A DNA stretch of 62,297 nucleotides from Alistipes sp. (GCA_021204515.1 JAJPZH010000289.1:1-62297), one strand, 5' to 3'; shown: positions 1 through 8,997, counted from the first letter of the stretch. Made by a program: numbers and translations. The notes: a model not told the origin generated them from the sequence alone.

Positions 1-1
1 A

Positions 2-820
2 TTGTCCCCCAACCAGAAATCCACCCGCCCGCGGGCCGGGGGCGAGGGCCGGCAGCTACAGGTGGGCGTGGTGTTCGCCGGGCTGCCCAAAAGCGACCGC
101 AACCGGGTGGTGGAGTATGTGATCGACCCGTCGCTGGTCACCGGCAGCAACCAGACGGCGCTCCCGGCGGATTACTATAAATTCGACGACCCGTCGCAGA
201 TCGTCATTCCCAAAGGGCAGCTCAAAGGCTACATGCCCGTCAGGATCGACTCGGCGAAGTTCGTGAACGACCCCAAAGCCCTCACCGGCGAGTACATACT
301 TCCCGTGCGTATCGTCAAGGCCGACGCCGACGCGATCTCCGAAGGCAAGGACTACACCCTGATTTCGGTCAGCTATCAGGGCAAGCAGTACGGCAACTAC
401 GAATACGCCGGCGTGCGGACCAATACCGCCACGCAGGAAAAACAGCAGTATGCCAACGTCAAGACCACGACCAACAGCATCCGCCAGCTGCAGACCGTAG
501 GACCGAACACCTTCCGCGTATACGCCGACCAGCAGGGCACGAACGATCCCGCTAAAGGCCAGTATTCGTTCCTGATTACGCTCCCGGTCAAGGGCAGCGG
601 ACAGGTAACGATCGCCAAAGACCCGGACTACCTGCCCGGCATCGAGGTCGAAGCCGACGGCGAATCGACCTACGACGCGGGCACCAAGACGTTCGTTCTG
701 CGCTACAAGTACACTCAGAACGGTACCGAATGGAAGGCCGAGGACAAGATGACCTTCCGCAACCGTATCCGCGACGATCAGGGCGACGGCCGCGTACTCT
801 ACGAGTGGCGGGGCTTCTGA
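2..820 (+). CDS. SusE-position surface lipoprotein, DUF1735 + DUF4361 (5' truncated)
   Basis: The reading frame is open to the left edge, so the lipoprotein signal and true start lie outside the window. Residues about 20-135 resemble the DUF1735 (BT_3987-type) beta domain, with pattern VEYVIDPSLV, an LPADYY segment and VIPKGQLKGYMPV. Residues about 135-272 resemble DUF4361, starting at YGNYEYAG and ending in EWRGF. Proteins of this design sit after SusC/SusD in glycan loci and help bind glycan at the cell surface, so the cognate SusCD pair should lie just upstream. It is followed at 86 bp by the GH43-like gene on the same strand. The domain names are recalled from the family and are the less certain part; that it is a PUL surface protein is well supported by context. 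Confidence 0.75.
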   Translation: MSPNQKSTRPRAGGEGRQLQVGVVFAGLPKSDRNRVVEYVIDPSLVTGSNQTALPADYYKFDDPSQIVIPKGQLKGYMPVRIDSAKFVNDPKALTGEYILPVRIVKADADAISEGKDYTLISVSYQGKQYGNYEYAGVRTNTATQEKQQYANVKTTTNSIRQLQTVGPNTFRVYADQQGTNDPAKGQYSFLITLPVKGSGQVTIAKDPDYLPGIEVEADGESTYDAGTKTFVLRYKYTQNGTEWKAEDKMTFRNRIRDDQGDGRVLYEWRGF

Positions 821-837
821 TCCGCACATGCTCAGAC

Positions 838-871
838 ACACACCGGGCCGGGATTCTCCGTCCCGGTGTGT
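838..871 (+). terminator. Intercistronic hairpin after the SusE-like gene
   Basis: Arms ACACACCGGG (838-847) and CCCGGTGTGT (862-871) are perfect complements, and inner CGGGA/TCCCG bases extend the pairing. There is no T tract, so it may be an attenuator or an mRNA-stabilising structure between operon genes rather than a strong terminator. Confidence 0.5.
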
Positions 872-906
872 ATTCCGAAAATCCAATCTCCTGAAACCCG
901 ATCGCT

Positions 907-2103
907 ATGAAACGTTATTTACTGCTGCTCGGCCTGCTTTTATCCGCATTCACGGCGGCATGCGGCGGCGACACCGTCAAAGTTCCGCCGGCTCCGCCTT
1001 CGGGCGGCGGCGAAGAAGAAACGGCCGTCAATATGTGGGGCGTCGATATGACCGTGCTCGAACTCGACGGCAAATACTACGCCGTATGGTCGGGCTGGGA
1101 CGCCTATTACGACAACAGGGAGGGCAACGGCCAGTATCTCTACATCGCCCGGATGACCTTTCACGACGAAAAACCCATGGTACGGCTCGGCCAGCGCGTC
1201 CTGCTCGCCAAGCCCGAACTGGAGTGGGAGATGAAGGTAAACGAGCATATTTCGCTCGTCGAAGGTCCGACGGCGCTTTACCACGGCGACGACGTTTTTA
1301 TCCTCTACTCGACGCGCGGTTCGTGGACCGACAACTACAAAATGGGGCAGCTGCGGCTCAAGAGCCGGCAGAGCGATCCGCTCGATCCCCTCTCGTGGGA
1401 GAAAAAGCAGACGCCCGTTTTCCAAGGGCTGAAGGAGGACGACGGCAAGGGCTATCTGGTCTACGGCGTAGGCCACGCCAGCTTCACGACCTCGCCCGAC
1501 GGCAAAGAGCACTGGATCAACTACCATTCGAAGACCGTGCGCGACACGGGCTGGGACGACCGCAAGGTTTTCTTCCAGCGCTTCACGTTCGACGCCGACG
1601 GCAATCCCGACTTCGGCATCCCGGCCAATCCCGCCGAGCCGATGACGCGGCCTTCGGGCGAAACGGAGATCGAACGCGCCGACGGAGCCGCCGATCTCTC
1701 GCCGACCTTTATGAATCCCGTGCGGGCAGGCTCCGATCCGTGGATCGTCAAACACGACGGCAAGTATTACACCTGCCGCTCGATCGACCGCGGAATCTGG
1801 GTGACCGAATCGCGGTTCATCTCCAAATTCGAGAACGGCCAGACTTGGGAGCAGGCCCGCCGCAAGGTATGGACTCCGCCCGCCGTGGCCACCGACAGAT
1901 GGAACATCCGCCAGCACTGGGCGCCCGAGCTGCACCATATCAAGGGCAAATGGTATATTTTCTACGCCGCCGGCAAGCAGACCGCGGCACCCTACTGGCA
2001 GCACCGGGCCGGAGTGCTGATTTCGGAAAACGGTCCCTTCGGGCCTTACGAGGAACACGACGACAGCCCGCTGTTCACGGGAGAAATCGTCAAAAAACAA
2101 TAA
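907..2103 (+). CDS. GH43-like lipoprotein glycosidase with circularly permuted domain order
   Basis: A 398-residue secreted lipoprotein: hydrophobic leader, lipobox ending at Cys19, then a Pro/Gly/Glu linker (24-40). It has the hallmarks of family 43 five-bladed-propeller hydrolases, mostly alpha-L-arabinofuranosidases and beta-xylosidases, but in unusual order. Blocks that normally form the C-terminal two-thirds come first: WGVDMTV (pKa-modulating Asp47), VWSGW, LVEGPTAL (general acid Glu119), GVGHASF (His190, the usual metal ligand) and FTFDADGNP (227-234). Blocks that normally open the domain come last: NPVRAGSDPW (general base Asp277), DGKYY, HWAPELHHIKGKWY (338-350) and PFGPYEE. All three catalytic acids are present, so activity is plausible. 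The gene lies 3 bp before a sulfatase and near a GH51, which fits arabinose removal from a sulfated glycan. The permutation call rests on remembered family order. Confidence 0.8.
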   Translation: MKRYLLLLGLLLSAFTAACGGDTVKVPPAPPSGGGEEETAVNMWGVDMTVLELDGKYYAVWSGWDAYYDNREGNGQYLYIARMTFHDEKPMVRLGQRVLLAKPELEWEMKVNEHISLVEGPTALYHGDDVFILYSTRGSWTDNYKMGQLRLKSRQSDPLDPLSWEKKQTPVFQGLKEDDGKGYLVYGVGHASFTTSPDGKEHWINYHSKTVRDTGWDDRKVFFQRFTFDADGNPDFGIPANPAEPMTRPSGETEIERADGAADLSPTFMNPVRAGSDPWIVKHDGKYYTCRSIDRGIWVTESRFISKFENGQTWEQARRKVWTPPAVATDRWNIRQHWAPELHHIKGKWYIFYAAGKQTAAPYWQHRAGVLISENGPFGPYEEHDDSPLFTGEIVKKQ

Positions 2104-2106
2104 CCC

Positions 2107-3714
2107 ATGAAAAAGACCTCCGCAATCCTGATGCTGGGCATGCTGGGATGCACCCCGGCCGGCGGCAAAGAACCTGCGAAGCCCCCGGTTCCCGACCCGG
2201 GGAGTGAACCCGAACGGCCGAACGTGCTGTTCATCATGCTCGACGACATGTGCGACTGGGCGCATTATCTGGGCGGCAGCACGCAGGTCGTAACGCCCAA
2301 CCTCGACCGGCTGGCCGCACGCGGCGTGGCTTTCGCCAACGCCTATGCCGCCGTGCCGTTCTCGAATCCTTCGCGTACAGCCCTGCTCACCGGACTCTTC
2401 CCCAGTACGACGGGCGTTTACCAGAATACCCACAACATGGGCAATTCCGAAGCCGTGCAGTCGGCGACATTGCTGCCCGAACATTTCCACGACAACGGCT
2501 ACACGACGGTCTGGGCCGGAAAAATATTCCACACGAGACCCGGCGAGGAGCGGCTGGAGCGGATGTGGGACGACATGCGCTTCCGCGACGGCGGCTACGG
2601 TCCGTGGATGAAACACATGGAGCGGCCGCCGCAGGGCATGGACTGGCGCGGATACGAGGCTTGGGACGGTCCCGACACCGATTTCCCGGACATCGTGAAT
2701 TCGCGTCACATCATCGAATTCCTGCAGCGAAAGCACGAAAAGCCCTTCTTTGCGGCCATGGGCATCTACCGGCCGCACGCCCCCTACACCGTTCCGGCAC
2801 GGTTCTTCGACATGTACAATCCCGACGGCATCGAACTGCCCTACGTGCCCGACGACGATCTGGACGATCTGCCGCCCTATGCTCTCGCCACGTTCTACCC
2901 GCCGGTATGCGACGTGCGGCAGGAGCTTCCGCAGTGGCGCGAGGACGGCACATGGAAAAATCTGGTGCGGGCCTACCTCGCCAGCGTGACTTTCGCCGAT
3001 TACGTCGTCGGCACTCTGCTCGACGCCCTCGAAGCGTCGCCCTATGCCGACAACACGATCGTCGTACTGCTGGGCGACAACGGATTCCACCAAGGTCAGA
3101 AACAGCGTTTCAGCAAGATGTCGCTCTGGCGCGAAGCCTGCCATGTCCCGCTGATCGTCGCCCTGCTCGACGCCCTCGAAGCGTCGCCCTATGCCGACAA
3201 CACGATCGTCGTACTGCTGGGCGACAACGGATTCCACCAAGGTCAGAAACAGCGTTTCAGCAAGATGTCGCTCTGGCGCGAAGCCTGCCATGTCCCGCTG
3301 ATCGTCGCCCTGCCCGACGGCGGCGGCGCCGAGGTGCAGGCCCCGGTGAGCCTGCTGGACATCTACCCCACGCTCAGTTCGCTGTGCGGACTCGCGGCCC
3401 CCGCAGGGCTGGAGGGCAACGACCTCGCGCCGCTGGTGAAGAATCCCGCCTCGGCATGGGACAAGCCCTGCCTGAGCAACTACATCCGCGGCAACTGCAC
3501 GGTGCATTACAAACACTGGAACTACATCCGCTATACGGACGGCTCCGAAGAGCTGTACGACACCGCGGCCGATGAGGACGAGCACTACAACCTCGCCGGG
3601 AAACCGGAACATCAGGCCCTCATGCAATCGCTGCGGCGGCATATTCCGACCGAATGGGCGCACCCGCTTCCGGCCACCGAAAAAGCACGGCGCGCACGTA
3701 CGCAGAAACCATAA
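2107..3714 (+). CDS. Ser-type S1 sulfatase lipoprotein with 49-residue internal duplication
   Basis: Lipoprotein leader with lipobox Cys15. The metal-site motif LFIMLDDMCDW follows, then the sulfatase signature as S86-N-P-S-R90, so the formylglycine precursor is Ser and maturation needs an anaerobic maturase. The sequence GDNGFHQGQKQRFSK resembles the DHGxHxGEK region of iduronate-2-sulfatase and choline-sulfatase-like S1 enzymes. A block of 49 residues (304-352) is repeated exactly as 353-401, and it carries this active-site stretch. Without the repeat the protein would be about 486 residues, a normal length. Two copies of a core strand/loop unit probably disturb the fold, so this copy may be inactive or the repeat may be an assembly error. 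It starts 3 bp after the GH43-like gene and is followed at 15 bp by GH51. Confidence 0.88.
   Translation: MKKTSAILMLGMLGCTPAGGKEPAKPPVPDPGSEPERPNVLFIMLDDMCDWAHYLGGSTQVVTPNLDRLAARGVAFANAYAAVPFSNPSRTALLTGLFPSTTGVYQNTHNMGNSEAVQSATLLPEHFHDNGYTTVWAGKIFHTRPGEERLERMWDDMRFRDGGYGPWMKHMERPPQGMDWRGYEAWDGPDTDFPDIVNSRHIIEFLQRKHEKPFFAAMGIYRPHAPYTVPARFFDMYNPDGIELPYVPDDDLDDLPPYALATFYPPVCDVRQELPQWREDGTWKNLVRAYLASVTFADYVVGTLLDALEASPYADNTIVVLLGDNGFHQGQKQRFSKMSLWREACHVPLIVALLDALEASPYADNTIVVLLGDNGFHQGQKQRFSKMSLWREACHVPLIVALPDGGGAEVQAPVSLLDIYPTLSSLCGLAAPAGLEGNDLAPLVKNPASAWDKPCLSNYIRGNCTVHYKHWNYIRYTDGSEELYDTAADEDEHYNLAGKPEHQALMQSLRRHIPTEWAHPLPATEKARRARTQKP
3016..3309 (+). repeat. Perfect in-frame tandem duplication, 147 bp x 2
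   Basis: Copy one spans 3016-3162 and copy two 3163-3309, with no difference between them. Identity runs 4 bases past the unit and then breaks. The two boundary sequences, CTGCTCGACG and CTGCCCGACG, match at nine of ten bases, which gives short homology for slippage or unequal exchange. Absence of any substitution implies a very recent event or an assembly artefact. Confidence 0.97.
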
Positions 3715-3729
3715 TCCAAACAAAACAAT

Positions 3730-6177
3730 ATGCTTCATCCGATGAAAAAACACATCTTGATTTCCCTTTCATGCACCGCCCTGCTCGGCGGTCTGCTCAC
3801 GGCGGCTCCTGCTGCGGCCCAGACGGCGACGGTGCGGGTCGATGCAGAAAAAGTCGAACAGCGCATCACGCCGTGGCTGTACGGCGCCTGCATCGAAGAC
3901 GTAAACCACGAAATCTACGGCGGCATCTACGACCAGAAAATCTACGGCGAAAGCTTCGAAGAGCCGGACGCCACGCAGGACCTTTCGGCCTTCTCGAAAT
4001 ACGAAGGCATCTGGAGCGTGAGCGACGGCGTAGCCGCCGTCAGCGCTTCGCGCGGCGGCAAGATCGTCTACAACGGCGCAGAGATCGGCGACGGCGTCGT
4101 CGAAACGGACATCCGCTTCGACAACGAACGCGGCAACATGGCGGGCATGCTCTTCCGCGCGAGCGATCCCGGCATCGGGCGCGACCGTTTCCGCGGATAC
4201 GCCGTGAGTCTGTCGAGCGTCGGCAAAAAAATCGAACTTACCAAACACGACAACAACGTCACGTTGCTCCGCAAAGTCGATTACCAGTTCGATCCCTACA
4301 CATGGAACCGGCTGAGCGTGTCGATGCAGGGACCCGAAATCGAGATTTTCCTCAACGGCAAAAGCGTGCTGAAATACACCGACGAAGATCCCCGCTATTT
4401 CCGCAGCGGAAAATTCGGCCTGCGCGATCTGGTTGCCGACGTCTATTACCGCAACGTGGGTTACAAGACGGCCGCCGGGATGAAGACCATCTCGTTCGAA
4501 GCGCCGCAGGGCGTTGCCGTCAGCTGCCGCTGGCAGCCTGTCGTAACCGGCACGGCCGAGGCGGTTTTCACCCATGATACGCAGGATCCGTTCCACGGCA
4601 ACTATTCGCAGGGCGTCGAGATCGTCGCCGGCAAAGGTACCGCAGGAGTCAGCAACATGAGCCTCAACGGCTGGGGCATCGCGGTTCGCAAGGGCCGCAC
4701 GATGCAGGGACGCATCTACCTGAAAGCCGCAGGGGCGGAAGTTCCCGTCACGGTAGCGCTCGAAAGCGCCGACGGCAAAACGCGCTACGCCGCGCAGCGG
4801 ATCGAAGGCATAACGGATCGGTGGACGCGTTACGACTTTACGCTCACGCCCTCGGCCGACGACAACCGCGCCCGGCTCGCGGTGACGACCGACCGGCCGG
4901 GAAAAATATGGATGGACATGGCGACGCTGGAAAGTACGGGCGACGCGCGTTACAAAGGGCTTCCGCTGCGCAGTGACATCGCGCAGGCGCTGGTCGATCA
5001 GGGACTCACGTTCCTGCGTTACGGCGGCACGATGGTCAATGTGCCGGACTACCGCTTCAAGAACATGATCGGCGACCGCGACCGCCGTCCGCCCTACCGG
5101 GGACACTGGAACTGGTGGTCCACCAACGGATTCGGCATCGAAGAGTTCCTGCAGTTCACCGAAGCGGCCGGATTCACCCCGTCGTTCGCGGTGAGCATCG
5201 ACGAAACGGCTCAGGACATGGCCGACATGATCGAATACCTCAACGGTCCCGCCACGTCGGAGTGGGGCGCCAAGCGCGCCGCCAACGGCCACCCGGCGCC
5301 CTACAACGTAAAATACATCGAAATCGGCAACGAGGAGCAGATTCTGCACGAAAGCCGCGAAGGATACGACCACTATATCGAACGGTTCAACATCCTGCAC
5401 GACGCGATGAAAGCCAAGGACCCGAATCTCGAACTGATTATCGCCATCGACTGGAAACCCGGTTCGCCCGAAATGGAACGGGTATTCAAGGCCCTCGACG
5501 GCAAGGCCGCCTATTGGGACTATCATCCGTGGGCCGACCCGATGATCGCCGGCAAAATCGCCGAGGAGAAACTCTCGGAGATGAAACGGCTCTTCTATTC
5601 GTGGAATCCCGCGACGAAGATGAAATGCGCCATCTTCGAAGAGAACGGCGACACGCATAACATCCGCCGCACGCTGGGGCACGTCACCCTGCAGAACACC
5701 ATCCGCCGCCACGGCGACTTCGTGCTCACTTCGTGCGCCGCAAACGCCCTGCAGCCCTACCGCCAGAACGACAACAGCTGGAATCAGGGGCAGATCTTCT
5801 TCACCCCGACCCAAGTGTGGGGCATGCCGCCCTTCTACGCCCAGCAGATGGCCTCGAAGCACCATCTGCCGCTGCTGGTGGCGTCCGAAACCGAAGGCAC
5901 GCTCGACGTGACGGCCACGCGCGACGAAGCGTCGCGGAAACTCGTACTGCACATCGCCAACATCCGTCCCGAAACCATTGCGGCGAAGTTCGACGCTTCG
6001 ACCTTCGGCCCGGTAAAGCACGTCCGCACCGTCACCCTTTCGGGCAGACCGGAGGAGGTGAACACCCCCGAACAGCCGCGGCGCATCGCACCCGTCGAGC
6101 GGGAACTTGCAGCACAGGAGGTCGTGAACCTCGACATCAGGCCCTTCTCGTACACGATTCTGGTTTTCGAAAAATAA
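3730..6177 (+). CDS. GH51 alpha-L-arabinofuranosidase with jelly-roll insert
   Basis: Secreted enzyme, 815 residues. A second Met four codons in (3742, MKKHILIS) gives the more typical signal peptide, which ends near AAPAAAQ. The GH51 opening ITPWLYGACIEDVNHEI and GGIYDQ is followed by an inserted LamG/CBM66-like beta domain (about 75-250), a second beta region, and then the catalytic barrel (LRYGGTMV, HWNWWSTNGFG). The acid/base is expected at Glu535 in IEIGNEE and the nucleophile at Glu637 or Glu638 in IFEENGD. A beta-sandwich domain ends the protein at RPFSYTILVF. It should release terminal arabinofuranose from polymers in the periplasm or at the surface. It sits 15 bp after one sulfatase and 13 bp before another, apparently in one operon, and supports an arabinose-containing, sulfated substrate. 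Confidence 0.9.
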   Translation: MLHPMKKHILISLSCTALLGGLLTAAPAAAQTATVRVDAEKVEQRITPWLYGACIEDVNHEIYGGIYDQKIYGESFEEPDATQDLSAFSKYEGIWSVSDGVAAVSASRGGKIVYNGAEIGDGVVETDIRFDNERGNMAGMLFRASDPGIGRDRFRGYAVSLSSVGKKIELTKHDNNVTLLRKVDYQFDPYTWNRLSVSMQGPEIEIFLNGKSVLKYTDEDPRYFRSGKFGLRDLVADVYYRNVGYKTAAGMKTISFEAPQGVAVSCRWQPVVTGTAEAVFTHDTQDPFHGNYSQGVEIVAGKGTAGVSNMSLNGWGIAVRKGRTMQGRIYLKAAGAEVPVTVALESADGKTRYAAQRIEGITDRWTRYDFTLTPSADDNRARLAVTTDRPGKIWMDMATLESTGDARYKGLPLRSDIAQALVDQGLTFLRYGGTMVNVPDYRFKNMIGDRDRRPPYRGHWNWWSTNGFGIEEFLQFTEAAGFTPSFAVSIDETAQDMADMIEYLNGPATSEWGAKRAANGHPAPYNVKYIEIGNEEQILHESREGYDHYIERFNILHDAMKAKDPNLELIIAIDWKPGSPEMERVFKALDGKAAYWDYHPWADPMIAGKIAEEKLSEMKRLFYSWNPATKMKCAIFEENGDTHNIRRTLGHVTLQNTIRRHGDFVLTSCAANALQPYRQNDNSWNQGQIFFTPTQVWGMPPFYAQQMASKHHLPLLVASETEGTLDVTATRDEASRKLVLHIANIRPETIAAKFDASTFGPVKHVRTVTLSGRPEEVNTPEQPRRIAPVERELAAQEVVNLDIRPFSYTILVFEK

Positions 6178-6190
6178 AAACATACGACCC

Positions 6191-7612
6191 ATGAAAAGCA
6201 AACTGCTGCTTCTGGCCGGCACGGCGGCCTGCGCCGGAACGGCCACGGCAGCCAAGAAAGCCCCCGCAGCGGCGCCCCAGCGTCCCAATATCATCCTGAT
6301 CCTGTTCGACGATTCGGGCTACGGCGACGTCACGCCCTACGGCGCCCGCGGCTACACCACGCCCAACATCGACCGCATGGCCCGGCAGGGAATGAAACTC
6401 TCCGACTTTTACGTATCGTCGGGACTTTCGTCGCCGTCGCGCGCCTCGATCCTGACAGGGTGCTACGCCGAGCGCATCGACTTCAGCACGGTGTTATTTC
6501 CCAACGCCAAACGCGGACTGAACCCCGAGGAGGTCACCATCGGCGACATGCTCCGCGAACAGGGCTACTCGACGGCCTGCGTCGGCAAGTGGCATCTGGG
6601 ACACGCATCGAAAGAGGCGCTGCCGCAGTCCCACGGCTTCGACGAATATTTCGGCCTGCCCTACTCCAACGACATGTGCCCGTCGGTTTACCCCGACATG
6701 CCCTACGCCAGCAACAGCGACGGCCGGGCCTATCCGGGCCTGCCGCTTATCCTCGGCGACGAACCGATCGAATACAATCCCGACCTGAGCCAACTGACCA
6801 CCCGTTACACGGAATACGCCTCCTCATATATCGACCGCCACAAAGACGGCCCGTTTTTCCTCTATCTGGCGCATTCGATGCCGCACGTACCGCTGGCCGT
6901 ATCGGATAAATTCAAAGGCAAATCCCAGCAGGGCCTCTACGGCGACGTGCTGATGGAACTGGACTGGTCGGTGGGCCAGATATACGAAGCGCTCGAAAGG
7001 AACGGCATTGCCGACAATACGTGGGTCATACTCACCTCGGACAACGGTCCGTGGATACTGATGGGCAACCACGGCGGCTCGGCCGGACCGCTGCGTTCGG
7101 GTAAGGGCAGCACGTTCGAAGGCGGCGAACGGGTCTTCTGCCTGACGACTTGGCCGGGCGTAATCCCCGCGGGCAGTGAATGCGGCGAATTGGTGACGGC
7201 CATGGACTTCCTGCCCACGATGGCCCGCGTCACCGGCGGCAGGCTCCCCTCCCGCACCATCGACGGCAAGGACGTATATCCGCTGCTGTCGGGACAGAAG
7301 GGGGCCAAATCACCGCACGAAGCCTTCTATTACTACATCGTGGGACGTCCCGAAGCCATCCGCGCCGGCGACTGGAAATACCACCCCGAACACATCTACT
7401 GGGAACCCGTGCTGTACGGCCGCGACGGCTGGCGCGGAACCAACCGCAAGTGCACGCTTCCGCCTTCGCTCTACAACATCAAAGAGGACATCGGCGAACG
7501 ACACAACGTCATCGACCGGCATCCGGAAATAGCCGAAAAACTCCACAAGATGCTCTTCGACTTCGACCGGAAGATGAAAGCCGAGGTTCGCAAGGCTGTG
7601 ATTTACGAATAG
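6191..7612 (+). CDS. Ser-type S1 sulfatase (arylsulfatase A/GALNS-like)
   Basis: Signal peptide of about 21 residues ending near TATAAKK. The metal motif RPNIILILFDDSGYGD and a signature S80-S-P-S-R84 mark a Ser-type S1 sulfatase. KWHLGH, LPQSHGFDEYFGLPYSNDM and SDNGPW follow the arylsulfatase A / N-acetylgalactosamine-6-sulfatase pattern. At 473 residues it has the usual family length and no visible defect. It is the last gene of the first same-strand run and ends before a strong hairpin shared with the convergent galM. Substrate regiospecificity cannot be read from sequence alone. Confidence 0.9.
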   Translation: MKSKLLLLAGTAACAGTATAAKKAPAAAPQRPNIILILFDDSGYGDVTPYGARGYTTPNIDRMARQGMKLSDFYVSSGLSSPSRASILTGCYAERIDFSTVLFPNAKRGLNPEEVTIGDMLREQGYSTACVGKWHLGHASKEALPQSHGFDEYFGLPYSNDMCPSVYPDMPYASNSDGRAYPGLPLILGDEPIEYNPDLSQLTTRYTEYASSYIDRHKDGPFFLYLAHSMPHVPLAVSDKFKGKSQQGLYGDVLMELDWSVGQIYEALERNGIADNTWVILTSDNGPWILMGNHGGSAGPLRSGKGSTFEGGERVFCLTTWPGVIPAGSECGELVTAMDFLPTMARVTGGRLPSRTIDGKDVYPLLSGQKGAKSPHEAFYYYIVGRPEAIRAGDWKYHPEHIYWEPVLYGRDGWRGTNRKCTLPPSLYNIKEDIGERHNVIDRHPEIAEKLHKMLFDFDRKMKAEVRKAVIYE

Positions 7613-7765
7613 CAGGCAGATCCGCAGGCCACGGAGTCCCGGAAACTGCGGAGACGACCGCAAAGGACAGACACGGCCGGAGAGCGGTACACGGCCGGGA
7701 AGGGCGGATCGAAAACGAAGGTCCGACTGTCCGCGAGAAAGGAAGTCTGCACGAATGGCCGAAAA

Positions 7766-7803
7766 AAAGCGGCGGCAGGAAATAAAAATCCTGCCGCCGC
7801 TTT
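7766..7803. terminator. Bidirectional terminator between sulfatase and galM
   Basis: Perfect 15-bp arms (7766-7780 and 7789-7803) flank an 8-base A-rich loop. The stem is GC-rich and is flanked by an A run on the left and a T run on the right, so it can terminate both convergent transcripts. Confidence 0.85.
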
Positions 7804-7820
7804 CGCATTCCCGGGCATCT

Positions 7821-8894
7821 CTACTTCACTCCGGTCTTATAAACGCAGACGTGATTGTAGACCGCATCCGGTTCGAGCACGGTCGAGGGGAATCCGGGCT
7901 GGTTGGGGCTGTCGGGGAAGTGCTGGGTTTCGAGCGCCACCGCCCCGCGGTAGCCGTAACTCAGGCCGCCCTTGCCGCGAATCGTACCGTCGAGAAAGTT
8001 ACCGCCGTAAAACTGCATGCCCGGCTCGGTCGTCCAGACTTCGAGCCAACGACCCGAAACGGGTTCGTACAGCTCGGCGGCGCGTTCGAGGCCGTACGGC
8101 GTCTCGCGCCTGAGCACCCAGTTGTGGTCGTAGCCATGCCCGAGGCGCAGCTGCTCGGAGGCATCATCGACGCGCGCGCCGATAAGCGTCGGCGTGCGGA
8201 AGTCGAACGGCGTATTTTCGACCGGAGCGATCTCGCCCGTGGGGATGAGCGTCGCATCGACCGGCGTGAAACCGTCGGCGCAGATCGTCAGCAGGTGATC
8301 GTTAACCGTCCCGACGCCGGCGCCGTGGAGGTTGAAGAACGAGTGGTGGGTGAGATTGACCACCGTACGTTTGTCGGTGCGGGCCGTGTGGGTCACCGTC
8401 AGCGCGCCGTCGTCGTCCAGTTCGTAAGCCAGTCCGACGTCGAGCGTTCCCGGAAAGCCCTGCTCACCGTCTTCGGAACGGTAGCGGAATACGATCCGCT
8501 GCGCATCGGCCGCAACGACATCCCAGACCACCATATCGAACCCCTTGTCGCCGCCGTGCAGCGAGTTCCCGCCGTCGTTGGCCGGCAGACGGCAAACGTT
8601 TCCGTCGAGCGTGAAACGCGCGCCGGCGATACGGTTGGCGTAGCGGCCGATCGTAGAGCCGAAGAAGCGTTCGCCGACGTAACGGACATAGGCGTCGAGC
8701 GTCGCATGTCCGAGTACGATATCCTCGAAACGGCCCGATTTGTCGGGCGTCCAGAATTCGACGATCCGGGCGCCGAAGTTGGTGACGGACATTTCCAGTC
8801 CGTGTTTGTTTTTCAGGTAATAGAGATCGGTCTTTTTGCCGTCGATAACGGACTGGAACGCAGCCCGCTCGACTCTCGAATGGAATGTTGTCAT
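7821..8894 (-). CDS. galM: Aldose 1-epimerase (mutarotase), cytoplasmic
   Basis: 357 residues with no signal peptide. It interconverts alpha and beta anomers of free aldoses. Conserved substrate and catalytic positions are visible: FGARIVEF near the N-terminus, GRYANRI, SLHGG with the first His, the proton-donor His in LTHHSFFNL, GYDHNWVL, and the base Glu in ALETQHFPDSPN. It is divergent from the GntR regulator gene and shares a 250-bp control region with it, which holds a -7 box and an operator. With the secreted epimerase at 13.5 kb it would prepare released sugars for uptake and phosphorylation. Confidence 0.93.
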   Translation of the reverse strand: MTTFHSRVERAAFQSVIDGKKTDLYYLKNKHGLEMSVTNFGARIVEFWTPDKSGRFEDIVLGHATLDAYVRYVGERFFGSTIGRYANRIAGARFTLDGNVCRLPANDGGNSLHGGDKGFDMVVWDVVAADAQRIVFRYRSEDGEQGFPGTLDVGLAYELDDDGALTVTHTARTDKRTVVNLTHHSFFNLHGAGVGTVNDHLLTICADGFTPVDATLIPTGEIAPVENTPFDFRTPTLIGARVDDASEQLRLGHGYDHNWVLRRETPYGLERAAELYEPVSGRWLEVWTTEPGMQFYGGNFLDGTIRGKGGLSYGYRGAVALETQHFPDSPNQPGFPSTVLEPDAVYNHVCVYKTGVK

Positions 8895-8989
8895 AAAAGG
8901 TCAGTAATTTTATTGAATGGTGAAAATAAACCGGTTGCAGGGCGACACCCGGCAACTGTAAAAAGGCGCCGGCCGGGTGCCTTCCGATG

Positions 8990-8997
8990 CAAATATA
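8990..8997 (-). promoter_or_regulatory. Predicted galM promoter, -7 box TATATTTG
   Basis: Read on the minus strand this is TATATTTG, a full match to the Bacteroidetes -7 consensus TAnnTTTG, about 95 bp before the galM start. The operator lies 20 bp upstream of it. Confidence 0.7.

Noticed and set aside
940..3753. Very long open frame on the minus strand opposite the GH43 and sulfatase genes
   Set aside because: It is antisense to two well-recognised genes, has a low-complexity Val/Arg/Gly composition and no known motif. Such frames arise from GC-rich codon usage. A similar frame opposite GH51 (3769-6294) was rejected for the same reason.
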